NCBI GenBank assembly: GCA_035606235.1
Contig: DATNFU010000057.1
Location: forward strand, 1-64,000
DNA: 64,000 nt
Direction: 5' to 3'
Source of the DNA: 66-474 sp035606235
GTDB lineage: Bacteria; Pseudomonadota; Gammaproteobacteria; Xanthomonadales; Rhodanobacteraceae
Shown here: positions 15,516 to 24,145 of the stretch, piece by piece
Layout: each line of letters starts with the position of its first letter
How positions within the stretch are numbered: the first letter of the stretch is position 1
Made by a program: the position numbers and the translations under genes
Notes under the pieces: model-generated
The model's database searches: none
Seen by the model: only the letters and a program-made list of their open reading frames with translations
What the model was told of the DNA's origin: nothing

Positions 15516-17408
15516 TCAGCCGATCGCGCGATCGCGCACCATCCGGCAGACCAGCGTCACATCGCGATCCAGCGCGCGGTCGCGATGCATGAACGGGATC
15601 GCTTCGCGCAGGCGCGCATGCGCGGCGCGCACCGCCTCGCCGGCATGAAACTCCGGCACCTCAGCCAGGGCGCGCATCAATTCGCACACTTCCATCTCAA
15701 ACCGTGCGTGGTGCGGGTGATCCGCGCGCGGCGCATTGGCGATCTTGTCCGCCAGTGCTTTCCAGTCGCCGCGAGCCGCCAACCGGTGCGCTGCATTGAG
15801 CATCTGTTGCCGGTAGTCGAGTGCCTGCGCCGCTGTGTACAGTTCCAGGGCCAGCGCATCGGAGAGGTCATAAGTCATCGCCAGTACGTGGCGTGCTTCG
15901 TTGGTGCCCATCGACACATGATCTTCCGCATTGGCGGAAGTCGGAATCGAGTAGACCGAGGCAGGATGCGCGCGCGTGGCCAGATCGTTGACCAGCGCGG
16001 CCGCGGTGTACTGCACGATCATGCAGCCGGAATCGGTACCGTCCTCGTTGCCGGTCAGGAACGCGGGCAGGCCATCGCTGGTCGCGGCATCCACCAGCTT
16101 GTTCAGGCGCCGCTCGGAAATCGAGGCCAGCACCGGGATCGCCGCTTTGACATAGCTCATTGCCAGCGCCAGAGGCATGCCATGGAAATGCCCGGCGGAG
16201 ATGACCTGATCCTCGATATGCTGCGCGTCTTCGGCATCCGGGAAGATCAGCGGATTGTCGGTAACCGAGTTCAGTTCGATGTCGATCACGCGACACGCCT
16301 GTGACCACGCGTCGCGCACCGCGCCGTGCACCTGCGGCATGCACCGCAGGCAATAAGCATCCTGCGGCTGATGTTTCTTGCCGCCCCGGAACGGCAGGAA
16401 TCGTTGGTAAAAAGCCTCACGCCCATGGCGCTGACCGGGCGGTACCCACTCCCAGCAAATATCGAAGCTCAAGCGCCGATCCAGCGGCTCGCGCCAGGCA
16501 TCCGCGGTCCAGGTGCGAAAACGCGGCACCAGGTGATACGGAATATCGATCAGTGTCGAATCGCGCAGCAATCCGCGCACGTTTCTGGCAGCGTCGATTT
16601 GTCCGGGATGCGGCCGCAACGCATGGACTTCGGCGCGCAGCGCACCGCTGCGGCCGGCGAACGCATCCAATGTCATCGCCGCCGCAAGATCGGCGATTCC
16701 CAGCAGGTATTCGAGCTGGTCCAGCGCCAGCACGGCGGTGGCCAGCATCTGCGCGGTGCCGTTGTTCAGCGCCAGGCCTTCCTTGTAGGACAGCTTGATC
16801 GGCTGCAACCCGGCGCGCTGCAAGGCTTCCATGCCGCTCATGCGTTCGCCTTGAAAAAAGCCCTCGCCGCCGCCCAGCAGCACGATTGCCAAATGCGAGA
16901 GCGGCGCAAGATCCCCGCTGGCGCCTACCGAGCCTTTTTCCGGAACCACCGGCACCACGCCGGCATTCAGCAGTGCGGCGAGCGCCTGCAACGTTTCGAC
17001 GCGTACACCGGAATGGCCGCGCATCAGCGTGTTGATGCGGATGGCCAGCATCGCCCGCACGACTTCCGGAGCCAACGGATCGCCTACGCACACCGCATGG
17101 CTGATGATCAGGTTGTGCTGCAATTCCTGCGGCAAGGTTTCCTCGCGCGGCTCGGGATTGCCGCCGGGCAGTTCGTCGCGCGCGCGGTGGGCACCCAGCA
17201 ATTTGTCGGCATTGCTGCCGAAACCGGTGGTGACCCCGTAGATCGGCTCGCCGCAGCGTACCTTGTCGGCAAGAAAATCCGCCGCGCGGCGCACGCATTC
17301 CAGTTGCGTATCATCGAGCTCGACCTCCACGTTTTCGCGCGCGATCGCCACGACCTGCGCGCGGGACAAGTGATTGCCGTCGAGCGTGATCGTGCGACGC
17401 GCGTTCAT
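15516..17408 (-). CDS. Histidine ammonia-lyase-like aromatic amino acid lyase, enlarged form
   Basis: MIO-dependent ammonia-lyase of 630 residues. The Ala-Ser-Gly triad forming the MIO group is at 163-165 in GSVGASGDLAPLSHL, and the catalytic Tyr is at 57 in YGVTTGFG. The selectivity position reads Ser-His (103-104), as in histidine ammonia-lyases rather than the Phe-Leu or His-Leu of PAL and TAL. It is over 100 residues longer than typical HutH: an insertion of some 55-60 residues (about 300-360) precedes QDAYCLRCMPQVHG, and the region 70-95 is longer. Start overlaps the hisS stop by 4 bases. No hutU, hutI or hutG is nearby, so a catabolic role is uncertain. Confidence 0.85.
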   Translation of the reverse strand: MNARRTITLDGNHLSRAQVVAIARENVEVELDDTQLECVRRAADFLADKVRCGEPIYGVTTGFGSNADKLLGAHRARDELPGGNPEPREETLPQELQHNLIISHAVCVGDPLAPEVVRAMLAIRINTLMRGHSGVRVETLQALAALLNAGVVPVVPEKGSVGASGDLAPLSHLAIVLLGGGEGFFQGERMSGMEALQRAGLQPIKLSYKEGLALNNGTAQMLATAVLALDQLEYLLGIADLAAAMTLDAFAGRSGALRAEVHALRPHPGQIDAARNVRGLLRDSTLIDIPYHLVPRFRTWTADAWREPLDRRLSFDICWEWVPPGQRHGREAFYQRFLPFRGGKKHQPQDAYCLRCMPQVHGAVRDAWSQACRVIDIELNSVTDNPLIFPDAEDAQHIEDQVISAGHFHGMPLALAMSYVKAAIPVLASISERRLNKLVDAATSDGLPAFLTGNEDGTDSGCMIVQYTAAALVNDLATRAHPASVYSIPTSANAEDHVSMGTNEARHVLAMTYDLSDALALELYTAAQALDYRQQMLNAAHRLAARGDWKALADKIANAPRADHPHHARFEMEVCELMRALAEVPEFHAGEAVRAAHARLREAIPFMHRDRALDRDVTLVCRMVRDRAIG

Positions 17409-18796
17409 GCCTGGCTCCGATGCGCACCGCTTGGCTGCATTCCATCGTTCAGTTTTGCGCACAATATGCCGATCACTTCTGCGCGCCGTAACTCGCTCTG
17501 TTCGCCGTTGACGAGATCCTTCAGCGCCACCACGCCGCGCGCGATCTCGTCTTCGCCCAGCACCAGCGCGTAACGGATGCCGGCGCGGTCGGCATATTTC
17601 AGTTGCTTGCCGAGCTTGCCGCCTTCCAGCGCCACTTCGGTGCGGACTCCCGCACCGCGCAGTTGCTGTGCGAGCGCCAAGTAGTGCGGCAACAGCGCCG
17701 CATCCATTTGCGTGACCAGCACATCCACAGTGCCGCGCGCGGCCTTGAGCAATTTTGCCTCGCGCAATTGCCAGAACAGCCGGGTCAGCCCGATCGAAAT
17801 GCCGACGCCCGGCAGTTTCGATCTGGTGTATTGCCCGGCGAGATTGTCGTAGCGCCCGCCCGAGCAGATCGAACCGATTTCCGGATGATCGTCCAACGTG
17901 GTTTCGTAAACGGTGCCGGTGTAGTAATCCAGCCCGCGCGCGATCGAGAGATTCAACGCGAATGCCGATTCCGGAACGCCGAGCAACGCGATCGTATCCA
18001 GCACTTCGTGCAATTCCGCCCTGCCCTGTTCGAAAACCTCGCCGCCCGGCGCCAGCGCAGCAAGCTTGTCCCGGGCGTCGGCAAGCGATGTCGAACGCAA
18101 TTGCACGAATTCGAGAATGCGCTGGGCGGATTCGTCCGAAAGCCCGAATGTCGCGCCGGTCAGTGTGTCGCGCACATGCTGCGCGCCACGCTTGTCGAGC
18201 TTGTCCACCTCGCGCAGCACCAGCATCTGTTGTTCGCCATCCGCGAGCCCCAAACCCTCGAAAAAGCCGCGCATCAGCTTGCGGTTGTTGATCTGGATAG
18301 TGAATGCGCCCAGGTCGAGCACGCGGAACACCGCATGGATCACCGCCGGAATCTCGGCGTCGTAGCGGATCGACAGAGTGTCCTTGCCGATCACGTCGAT
18401 GTCGCACTGGTAGAACTCGCGGAACCGCCCACGCTGCGCGCGCTCGCCGCGATAGACGCGCTGCATCTGGTAGCGGCGGAACGGAAACGCCAACTCGTGT
18501 TCGTGCTCTGCGACGTAACGCGCCAGCGGCACGGTGAGATCGAAGCGCAGCGCAAGCTCGGGCTTCTCGCCTTGCTCCAGCGCGCCGGTGGACTGGACGA
18601 AATAAACCTGCCGTTCGGTTTCGCCGCCGGTTTTGGTCAGCAGCACGTCGGAAAACTCGATGGCCGGGGTCTCCACCGGCACGAAGCCGTACAGCTCGAA
18701 TCCGTGCCGGATCGCGTCCAGCATGGCTTGAAACGCGATCTGTTCGCGCGGCAGCAGTTCGAGCACGCCCGGCATGGTGCGCGGCTGGGTCGGCAT
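17405..18796 (-). CDS. hisS: Histidyl-tRNA synthetase
   Basis: Class II synthetase charging tRNA-His, 463 residues. Start chosen at MPTQPRTMPGVLELLPREQ with GAGGG upstream. Motif 2 is YQMQRVYRGERAQRGRFREF (about residues 105-124), the HisRS signatures are near 260 (SIARGLDYYTGTVYE) and SICSGGRYDNL, motif 3 is GVGISIGLTRLF. The last 100 residues are the anticodon-binding alpha/beta domain. Couples by a 4-base overlap to the histidine ammonia-lyase-like gene and diverges from tRNA-Pro. Confidence 0.96.
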   Translation of the reverse strand: MPTQPRTMPGVLELLPREQIAFQAMLDAIRHGFELYGFVPVETPAIEFSDVLLTKTGGETERQVYFVQSTGALEQGEKPELALRFDLTVPLARYVAEHEHELAFPFRRYQMQRVYRGERAQRGRFREFYQCDIDVIGKDTLSIRYDAEIPAVIHAVFRVLDLGAFTIQINNRKLMRGFFEGLGLADGEQQMLVLREVDKLDKRGAQHVRDTLTGATFGLSDESAQRILEFVQLRSTSLADARDKLAALAPGGEVFEQGRAELHEVLDTIALLGVPESAFALNLSIARGLDYYTGTVYETTLDDHPEIGSICSGGRYDNLAGQYTRSKLPGVGISIGLTRLFWQLREAKLLKAARGTVDVLVTQMDAALLPHYLALAQQLRGAGVRTEVALEGGKLGKQLKYADRAGIRYALVLGEDEIARGVVALKDLVNGEQSELRRAEVIGILCAKLNDGMQPSGAHRSQA

Positions 18797-18859
18797 GGAT
18801 CCCTCGTCGCCAAGCAAAGCGCAAAGGTTAGCAGAGCTTGTGAAAATCCCGCAGCACGC

Positions 18860-18889
18860 TTGCGCCGCGCGCGCGCGCGCCGTTATCAT
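18860..18889 (+). promoter_or_regulatory. Probable tRNA-Pro promoter with alternating CG spacer
   Basis: TTGCGC (18860-18865) and TATCAT (18884-18889) are 18 bases apart and end 11 bases before the tRNA. The spacer is almost pure alternating CG, which is unusual for a promoter and prone to left-handed DNA. Confidence 0.5.
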
Positions 18890-18900
18890 TTGCGGCCCGT

Positions 18901-18977
18901 CGGGGTGTAGCTCAGCCTGGTAGAGCGCTACGTTCGGGACGTAGAAGTCGCAGGTTCAAATCCTGTCTCCCCGACCA
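18901..18977 (+). tRNA. tRNA-Pro(CGG), CCA encoded
   Basis: 77 bases including CCA. The cloverleaf is complete: anticodon stem CTACG/CGTAG around loop TTCGGGA gives anticodon CGG (reads CCG). D arm GCTC/GAGC and T arm GCAGG/CCTGT are present. In the acceptor stem position 6 pairs T with T, the only mismatch. Confidence 0.96.
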
Positions 18978-19093
18978 CGTTTGAAGGCAAGTCCAGCCAT
19001 TCCGCGGCTATCCGCCGCATGCGAGCTTTGGCTTGGCATCGTCTGCGAGCCTTGATGCTTCAGCCCAGCCGCGCGGCCAGGCTCGATTGCCGC

Positions 19094-19465
19094 TCACATC
19101 GTTTGCGTCGGCTTCTCCGAACCCAGGATGCCGGCCAGGATGGATTCGATCTTGGTGCGCGCGGTTTCGCCATCAGCGGAATCGGAAAACTGCACACCGA
19201 TGCCGGCGGTGCGGTTGCCTTGCGCGGCATTCGGAGTGATCCACACTACCTTGCCCGCAACCGGCAGACGATCCTTTTCATCCGGCAAGGTCAGCAGCAG
19301 GAATACCTCGTCACCCAGGCTGTAGCGCTTGACCGTGGGCACGAACAGCCCACCGCCTTTCACGAACGACATATAGGCGTTATAGAGCGCGTTCTTGTCC
19401 TTGATCGCCAACGACAGGATGCCCTGGCGCGGCATGCCGCCCGCATTGAGGCCCGGAGCTGCCAT
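19094..19465 (-). CDS. pilZ: PilZ domain protein, probable type IV pilus assembly protein PilZ
   Basis: 123 residues. The single-domain PilZ protein of type IV pilus systems, needed for pilus assembly with the motor PilB and FimX-type regulators in related bacteria. Sequence features: QGILSLAIKDKNALYNAYM, LGDEVFLLLTLPDE, VAGKVVWITPNAAQGNR, IGVQFSD and a C-terminal PTQTM. The N-terminus lacks the RxxxR c-di-GMP motif, as is normal for this subgroup. AGGTG precedes the start by about 8 bases. Usually directly after holB; here a deacetylase gene intervenes. Confidence 0.88.
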   Translation of the reverse strand: MAAPGLNAGGMPRQGILSLAIKDKNALYNAYMSFVKGGGLFVPTVKRYSLGDEVFLLLTLPDEKDRLPVAGKVVWITPNAAQGNRTAGIGVQFSDSADGETARTKIESILAGILGSEKPTQTM

Positions 19466-19550
19466 GGTGTTGCACCTGCTTGAGTAGGCGGTCAGCTTGC
19501 CGCGCGGTGGCAGGGCGGTCAAGCGTCGCTGTCGATCGCTTTGAACCGCA

Positions 19551-20513
19551 TCACCCAACGAATCGACGCCAGCCCCAGACATCGAACACCCATGGCGACG
19601 GCACGCTGGAATAAAGCTTGATGTAGTACGGCGCCTGCAAGCTGCGCCCGGCGCGCGCCGCCGATGCGCCATTGCGCCAGAACAGGTTCGCTGCGCGCGC
19701 ATCCTTGCACGGGATCCGCTGCCCGCCCTGCGCATCCACCGCCAGCAGCACCATCGTGCTTCGCAAACCCCGCGGCGGCTGCCACGGCAGCCGCGGTCCG
19801 CTCAGGCCGCCGTCGCCAAGGCAATTGCCGACGCCCACCGCGAAATGTTCCCGCGCGGTAGCGAAACGCAACAGACGACGTCGACTCAGCGCGATCTGGC
19901 TTGCGTGCGCATGGATGGCGGCACGCTTGCGGGTCTGCTCTTGATCCGTCAGTGCGAAGGCGACCCGCCGCATATCATCGATGCCTGCGTGACCATGCAA
20001 CAAATAGCAAAGGCACTGCGGACGTCGGGTTTCAGGCATGCCGTTCAACACCAGCTCCATCAGCACGTGCAGCGCGCTGTGATCGGGATGTCCATCGGCA
20101 AGATCCGGCAGCACCAGCAGGGTTGGAGCAATCTCCGCGAGCAGCGTGCGCCATTGCGCGATCGCATCGGCGGTTTCGTCCACCAGCTTCCAGGTGACAC
20201 CGCCGTCGGCCCAGCCCAGGCGATGGACCGCGACCGCTTCCGCGCCAAGTTCGCGCAGCGCGCACTGCGCTTCGCCCCGCCGTCGCGCGCCCCAGCGCTC
20301 ACGCTCGCGGGCGCCGATGCGCAGGCGCCGCTCCAGCAGGCGCTGCGGCCAGGGATTGTTGTCGCCGTCGGTCACGAACACGATGTGCACGCGCGCGCCG
20401 TGCGCCAACGCACGCTGGATCACGCCGCCGGCGGCCAGCGATTCATCGTCCGGATGCGGTGCGACGATCAGCAGGCAGGCGTCTGGCGCGGCAAGCAGCT
20501 GGTCCAGGTTCAT
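19551..20513 (-). CDS. PIG-L (LmbE-like) family deacetylase with C-terminal extension
   Basis: 320 residues. The zinc hydrolase domain occupies about residues 10-215: APHPDDESLAAGG (His20, Asp22/23) and DGHPDHSALH supply the metal ligands and catalytic acid. Such enzymes remove N-acetyl groups from GlcNAc-containing sugars. About 100 extra C-terminal residues (SGPRLPWQPPRGLRSTM onward, ending WVFDVWGWRRFVG) are not part of the core fold and I do not recognise them. AAGGA lies before the start. Position between holB and pilZ suggests an insertion into a conserved pair. Confidence 0.8.
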   Translation of the reverse strand: MNLDQLLAAPDACLLIVAPHPDDESLAAGGVIQRALAHGARVHIVFVTDGDNNPWPQRLLERRLRIGARERERWGARRRGEAQCALRELGAEAVAVHRLGWADGGVTWKLVDETADAIAQWRTLLAEIAPTLLVLPDLADGHPDHSALHVLMELVLNGMPETRRPQCLCYLLHGHAGIDDMRRVAFALTDQEQTRKRAAIHAHASQIALSRRRLLRFATAREHFAVGVGNCLGDGGLSGPRLPWQPPRGLRSTMVLLAVDAQGGQRIPCKDARAANLFWRNGASAARAGRSLQAPYYIKLYSSVPSPWVFDVWGWRRFVG

Positions 20514-20572
20514 GCAATTCCTTGTTGGGGTGTGAAGAGCGAAGCCATGCACATGCGGTGCGGCGCTTTCGC

Positions 20573-21544
20573 TCAGCTTGCGCACGGGAGAGCCGAAAGA
20601 AATTCGATCAGCGCCGGTTCCACCCGCAATGGCCCGCGCAATTGTTCGCGCAGACGGCTGCTGCGTTCGAAACCGGTTTGCAGGATTGCACTGTCCCAGC
20701 GGGGCTCGGAGGCCGGCGGTGCATGGATTGCGCGGCGCCGCGCCGCTTCGTGCAAAAGACGCGCGGCATGCTCCAGCCGCATCGATGGTTCGTCCGCGCT
20801 CCATGCATGCGCGATCTCGTACACCGAAGCACGACCTCGCGCCAGCGCGGCGAGATCTCGCGCCACGCTGTCGCGCCGCTGCAGTTCGTCACTGTGTGCG
20901 AACGCCAGCGCGCGCCCGGGATTGCCGCCGGCAGCGTCCAGTACGCGGGTGGCATCCGCGACGCCTTGCGCACGCAACCACACTTGCGCGTCCTCGTACG
21001 TTGGCGCCGCAAAATCCACGCGCTGGCAACGGCTGCGGATCGTCGCCGGCAAGCGCCAGGGATGATCCGCCACGACCAGGATCAAGCTGGACGCGGTCGG
21101 CTCTTCCAGGGTTTTCAGCAAAGCGTTGGCCGCCGCCGGATTCATTGCGTCGGCAGGATCGATCACCACGATCTGCCAGCCGCCAAGCTGGCTCGCCATT
21201 GCCAGCCGCGCCGACAGCGTGCGAATTTGTTCGACCACCAATTCCTTGCGCGGCTTGCCCTCGGTGTTCAATTCGAAGGTGATCAGAATGCGATCCGGAT
21301 GGGTGCCGGCCGCCAGCAACGCGCAGGCGCGGCAGGCGCCACATGCGAAGCCTTCGCGCGGCCGTTCGCACAGGCGCGCGCGCACGAAAGCCTCCACAAA
21401 GGCGCGCTTGCCCAAACCTTCCGCTCCGCCCAGCAGCAAAGCGTGCGGCAGGCTGCCGCGCTCGGCGCGCGCGCAAAGCGTGCGCCATGCTTGCGCGTGC
21501 CAGCCAGGCAAATCTTCCGCGCGCCGGATCGTCATTTCGTTCAT
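20573..21544 (-). CDS. holB: DNA polymerase III delta' subunit
   Basis: Clamp-loader subunit, 323 residues. N-terminal AAA+ domain with a degenerate P-loop (GGAEGLGKRAFVEAF), a zinc module (CGACRACALL) and the sensor region TLEEPTASSLILVVADHP. It forms the pentameric clamp loader with DnaX and HolA. Start overlaps the tmk stop by 4 bases; tmk-holB is a common proteobacterial pair. Confidence 0.92.
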   Translation of the reverse strand: MNEMTIRRAEDLPGWHAQAWRTLCARAERGSLPHALLLGGAEGLGKRAFVEAFVRARLCERPREGFACGACRACALLAAGTHPDRILITFELNTEGKPRKELVVEQIRTLSARLAMASQLGGWQIVVIDPADAMNPAAANALLKTLEEPTASSLILVVADHPWRLPATIRSRCQRVDFAAPTYEDAQVWLRAQGVADATRVLDAAGGNPGRALAFAHSDELQRRDSVARDLAALARGRASVYEIAHAWSADEPSMRLEHAARLLHEAARRRAIHAPPASEPRWDSAILQTGFERSSRLREQLRGPLRVEPALIEFLSALPCAS

Positions 21545-22173
21545 GCGGGAACCAGCCGATCAATCGCGGCTATGGCAGCGGCAAGCACCTGGTCCGCCGA
21601 CCTGCTTGCGTCGAGTACGTGGAAGCGCGTCGGTTCGTCGGCGGCTCGCGCCAGATACGCAGCACGCACGCGCTCGAAGAATCCATCCTCCTCGCGCTCG
21701 ATGCGGTCGGCTTCGCCGCGTCCGCTCGCGCGCGCGCGACCGTGCGTCACCGGCAGATCCAGCAAGAGCGTGAGATCGGGTTTCAGGCCTTCCGTCGCGA
21801 TCGTTTCCAGCCGCGCGAGCATTTGCATGTCCAGGCCGCGACCGCCGCCCTGGTAGGCATAACTGGCATCCGTGTAACGATCGCACAGTACCCAGCGGCC
21901 GGCACCGAGCGCGGGCTGCAGCACCTCGCGCACCAGCTGCGCTCGCGCGGCGAACATCAGCAGGGCTTCGCTCTGCGCGGACATGCCGTGCTGTCGCGCG
22001 TCCAGCACCAGCGCGCGAATCGATTCGCCCAGCGGTGTGCCGCCCGGCTCGCGGGTTTGCAACACATCGATGCCGATGCCGGCGAGATGTGCACGCAGAC
22101 CTTGCAGCAAAGTGCTTTTTCCAGCGCCCTCGCCACCTTCCAGGGTAATCAATTTGCCGCGCGCAGAGGTCAT
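21541..22173 (-). CDS. tmk: Thymidylate kinase
   Basis: Phosphorylates dTMP to dTDP. The 210 residues start with LITLEGGEGAGKSTLLQGL (P-loop near residue 15). TREPGGTPLGE and CDRYTDASYAYQGGGRGLD are the dTMP-binding signatures, and a lid segment with basic residues (RARASGRGEADRIE) lies near 145. Overlaps mltG upstream and holB downstream by 4 bases each. Confidence 0.96.
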   Translation of the reverse strand: MTSARGKLITLEGGEGAGKSTLLQGLRAHLAGIGIDVLQTREPGGTPLGESIRALVLDARQHGMSAQSEALLMFAARAQLVREVLQPALGAGRWVLCDRYTDASYAYQGGGRGLDMQMLARLETIATEGLKPDLTLLLDLPVTHGRARASGRGEADRIEREEDGFFERVRAAYLARAADEPTRFHVLDASRSADQVLAAAIAAIDRLVPA

Positions 22174-23321
22174 GGGCGCGAGTGACGATGGCGGAGAGAC
22201 TTCTTCTTCTTGGCACCCGCCGACGAGCCCGACCCGGGCTTTTCGGCGGTGCTCGATGCCGCGGCAGGTGCCGCGCCCGGCGCGCTATGCAACTGGTAGA
22301 TCGCCACATTGCGATTGTGTTCCTGCAAGGTGGCGGAGAACGCATGCGTGCCATCACCCCGTGCCACAAAATACAGTGCATCACCCGGCGCCGGATGCAG
22401 CACCGCATCGATCGCCGCGCGGCTCGGCAGCGCGATCGGCGTCGGAGGCAAGCCCGCACGCGTGTAAGTGTTGTAAGGCGTGTCGGTTTGCAGGTCGCGG
22501 CTGTGAATCCTGCCGTCGTAGCTCGCGCCCAATCCATAGATCACGGTCGGATCGGTTTCCAGTTTCATGCCGAGCTTCAGGCGTCGCTCGAATACGCCGG
22601 CAATCTGCGGGCGCTCGGACGGTTGCGCGGTTTCCTTCTCCACGATCGAGGCCAGGATCAGCGCCTGATAAGGCGTCTGCAACGGAATCGCCGGATCGCG
22701 CCGGGGCCATTGTGCATCGAGGTATTTCTGCATCGCCGCGTGCGCGCGTGCCAGCACATCCAGACCGCTCATGCCGAGCACATAATCGTAGGTGTCGGGC
22801 ATGAACTCGCCTTCCGGATGCTGGCCGCCAGCACCGAGCTTGCTCATCAGCTCGGCATCGGAGAGCTGCGTGGCAGGATGCGAGAGTTTCGGCGCGGCCG
22901 AGAGCGCTGCGCGCACCTGCGCGAAGGTCCAGCCTTCCACCAGCGTGACGCGCCGTTGCAAGACGTTCCCTTGTGCCATGTTCTCCAGCAGGGTGCGCGC
23001 GCTGATGCCGCGCGGCAATGCGTATTCGCCGGCATGCAGCGAGCCCGCCACGCCAAGTTGTTCCGCCAGCACCCGCCAGTACAGCGGCGGCGCTCCGGAC
23101 AGCCGCGCCGCTCGCAGGTCACGGACGATTTCCCGGAAACTCTCGCCTTTGGCGATCTCGAATGTCTGGTTGGGCGCACGTACGCTCAGCGGCGCATCGC
23201 TAAAACGGGTGTAGTCGAACCCGAACCACGCGGCGACCGCGATGGCGGCGAGCACGATCAGCAGCAACACGGCGCCCAGCGCGCGCCCGCGCGTGCGGCG
23301 AGGAGATTTGCGGCGCTTCAT
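22170..23321 (-). CDS. mltG: Endolytic murein transglycosylase MltG (YceG)
   Basis: Cleaves nascent peptidoglycan strands at the inner membrane and helps set glycan length. 383 residues: basic N-terminus, one transmembrane helix at about 15-35, a LysM-like subdomain, then the YceG domain with ILASIVEKETAQPSERP carrying the catalytic Glu, and ETDPTVIYGLG, PYNTYTRAGLPPTPI. The C-terminal 40 residues are a low-complexity tail rich in Ala, Ser and Lys. The ATG at 23321 overlaps the pabC stop by 4 bases. Confidence 0.93.
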   Translation of the reverse strand: MKRRKSPRRTRGRALGAVLLLIVLAAIAVAAWFGFDYTRFSDAPLSVRAPNQTFEIAKGESFREIVRDLRAARLSGAPPLYWRVLAEQLGVAGSLHAGEYALPRGISARTLLENMAQGNVLQRRVTLVEGWTFAQVRAALSAAPKLSHPATQLSDAELMSKLGAGGQHPEGEFMPDTYDYVLGMSGLDVLARAHAAMQKYLDAQWPRRDPAIPLQTPYQALILASIVEKETAQPSERPQIAGVFERRLKLGMKLETDPTVIYGLGASYDGRIHSRDLQTDTPYNTYTRAGLPPTPIALPSRAAIDAVLHPAPGDALYFVARGDGTHAFSATLQEHNRNVAIYQLHSAPGAAPAAASSTAEKPGSGSSAGAKKKKSLRHRHSRP

Positions 23322-24145
23322 GCCGCGCATTCCGGCAATAAACCGAGCACACGCCAATGCGCCTGCAGCGCGCGCGCGAACGGGCCGGGCTCGAATACGC
23401 GGCCGGCCAATTCGCGTACCGGCAGGATGCCGCGCACGCTCGAGCACAGGAAAATTTCGTCCGCTTGCATCACTTCCTCCCTGCTGATCTCGCGCACTTC
23501 CGCGTTCGCTACCTGCGCCAGCGCCTCCGCGCGTGCAATGCCCTCCACGCCGCAGCGATCAAGCCTCGGCGTGGCGAGCGTGCCGCCACGTGCGACGAAC
23601 ACATTGGCCGCGGTGGCGCTGATCACGCAACCGCGGTCATCGCACAGCAACGCCTCGATGACGTCCGGATCGTTCCATTCCGCGCGCGCCAGCACCTGTT
23701 CCAGGCGGTTCAGATGCTTGATGCCCGCCAGCCTCGGTTGCGCGGCCAGGCACAGTTCGCCGAAGCGTACCCGGATTCCACCCGCGTACCAATCCGCCGG
23801 GATGAACGGCGGATCGAATGCGGCAACGATGCGGCTAGGCTGGATGGCATCCGGCAGCGCGTAACCGCGCGCGCCACTGCCACGTGTCAGTGTGACGCGC
23901 ACCACCGCGCGCGCCATGCCTTCGCTGACCCGCGCCGCCTCGCGAGCGAGATTTTCCCGATCGGGCGCAGGCAAGGCCAGGCGATCGCAACCGCGCTGCA
24001 GGCGCTGCATGTGCCGCGCCCACAATGGCGCCGCGCCCCGCACGAACAGGATCGTCTCGAACAGCCCGTCACCGTACAGCAGGCCGCGATCGCTCGCGGA
24101 GAGTTGCGCGCCGGCGACGCCGTTCACCAGTTCGCGCGCGCTCAC
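23318..24145 (-). CDS. pabC: Aminodeoxychorismate lyase
   Basis: PLP fold-IV enzyme that releases pyruvate from aminodeoxychorismate to give p-aminobenzoate for folate. 275 residues. The PLP lysine lies in AGIKHLNRLEQVLAR near residue 145; DRGLLYGDGLFET and a PLP-phosphate loop ISATAANVFVARGG are visible. It couples to pabB upstream and mltG downstream by 4-base overlaps, the usual pabB-pabC-mltG order. Confidence 0.93.
   Translation of the reverse strand: MSARELVNGVAGAQLSASDRGLLYGDGLFETILFVRGAAPLWARHMQRLQRGCDRLALPAPDRENLAREAARVSEGMARAVVRVTLTRGSGARGYALPDAIQPSRIVAAFDPPFIPADWYAGGIRVRFGELCLAAQPRLAGIKHLNRLEQVLARAEWNDPDVIEALLCDDRGCVISATAANVFVARGGTLATPRLDRCGVEGIARAEALAQVANAEVREISREEVMQADEIFLCSSVRGILPVRELAGRVFEPGPFARALQAHWRVLGLLPECAA

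Noticed and set aside
15516..18824. Ammonia-lyase fused to an upstream 470-residue domain
   Set aside because: The upstream part is the shifted frame of hisS; the ATG at 17408 overlaps the hisS stop.
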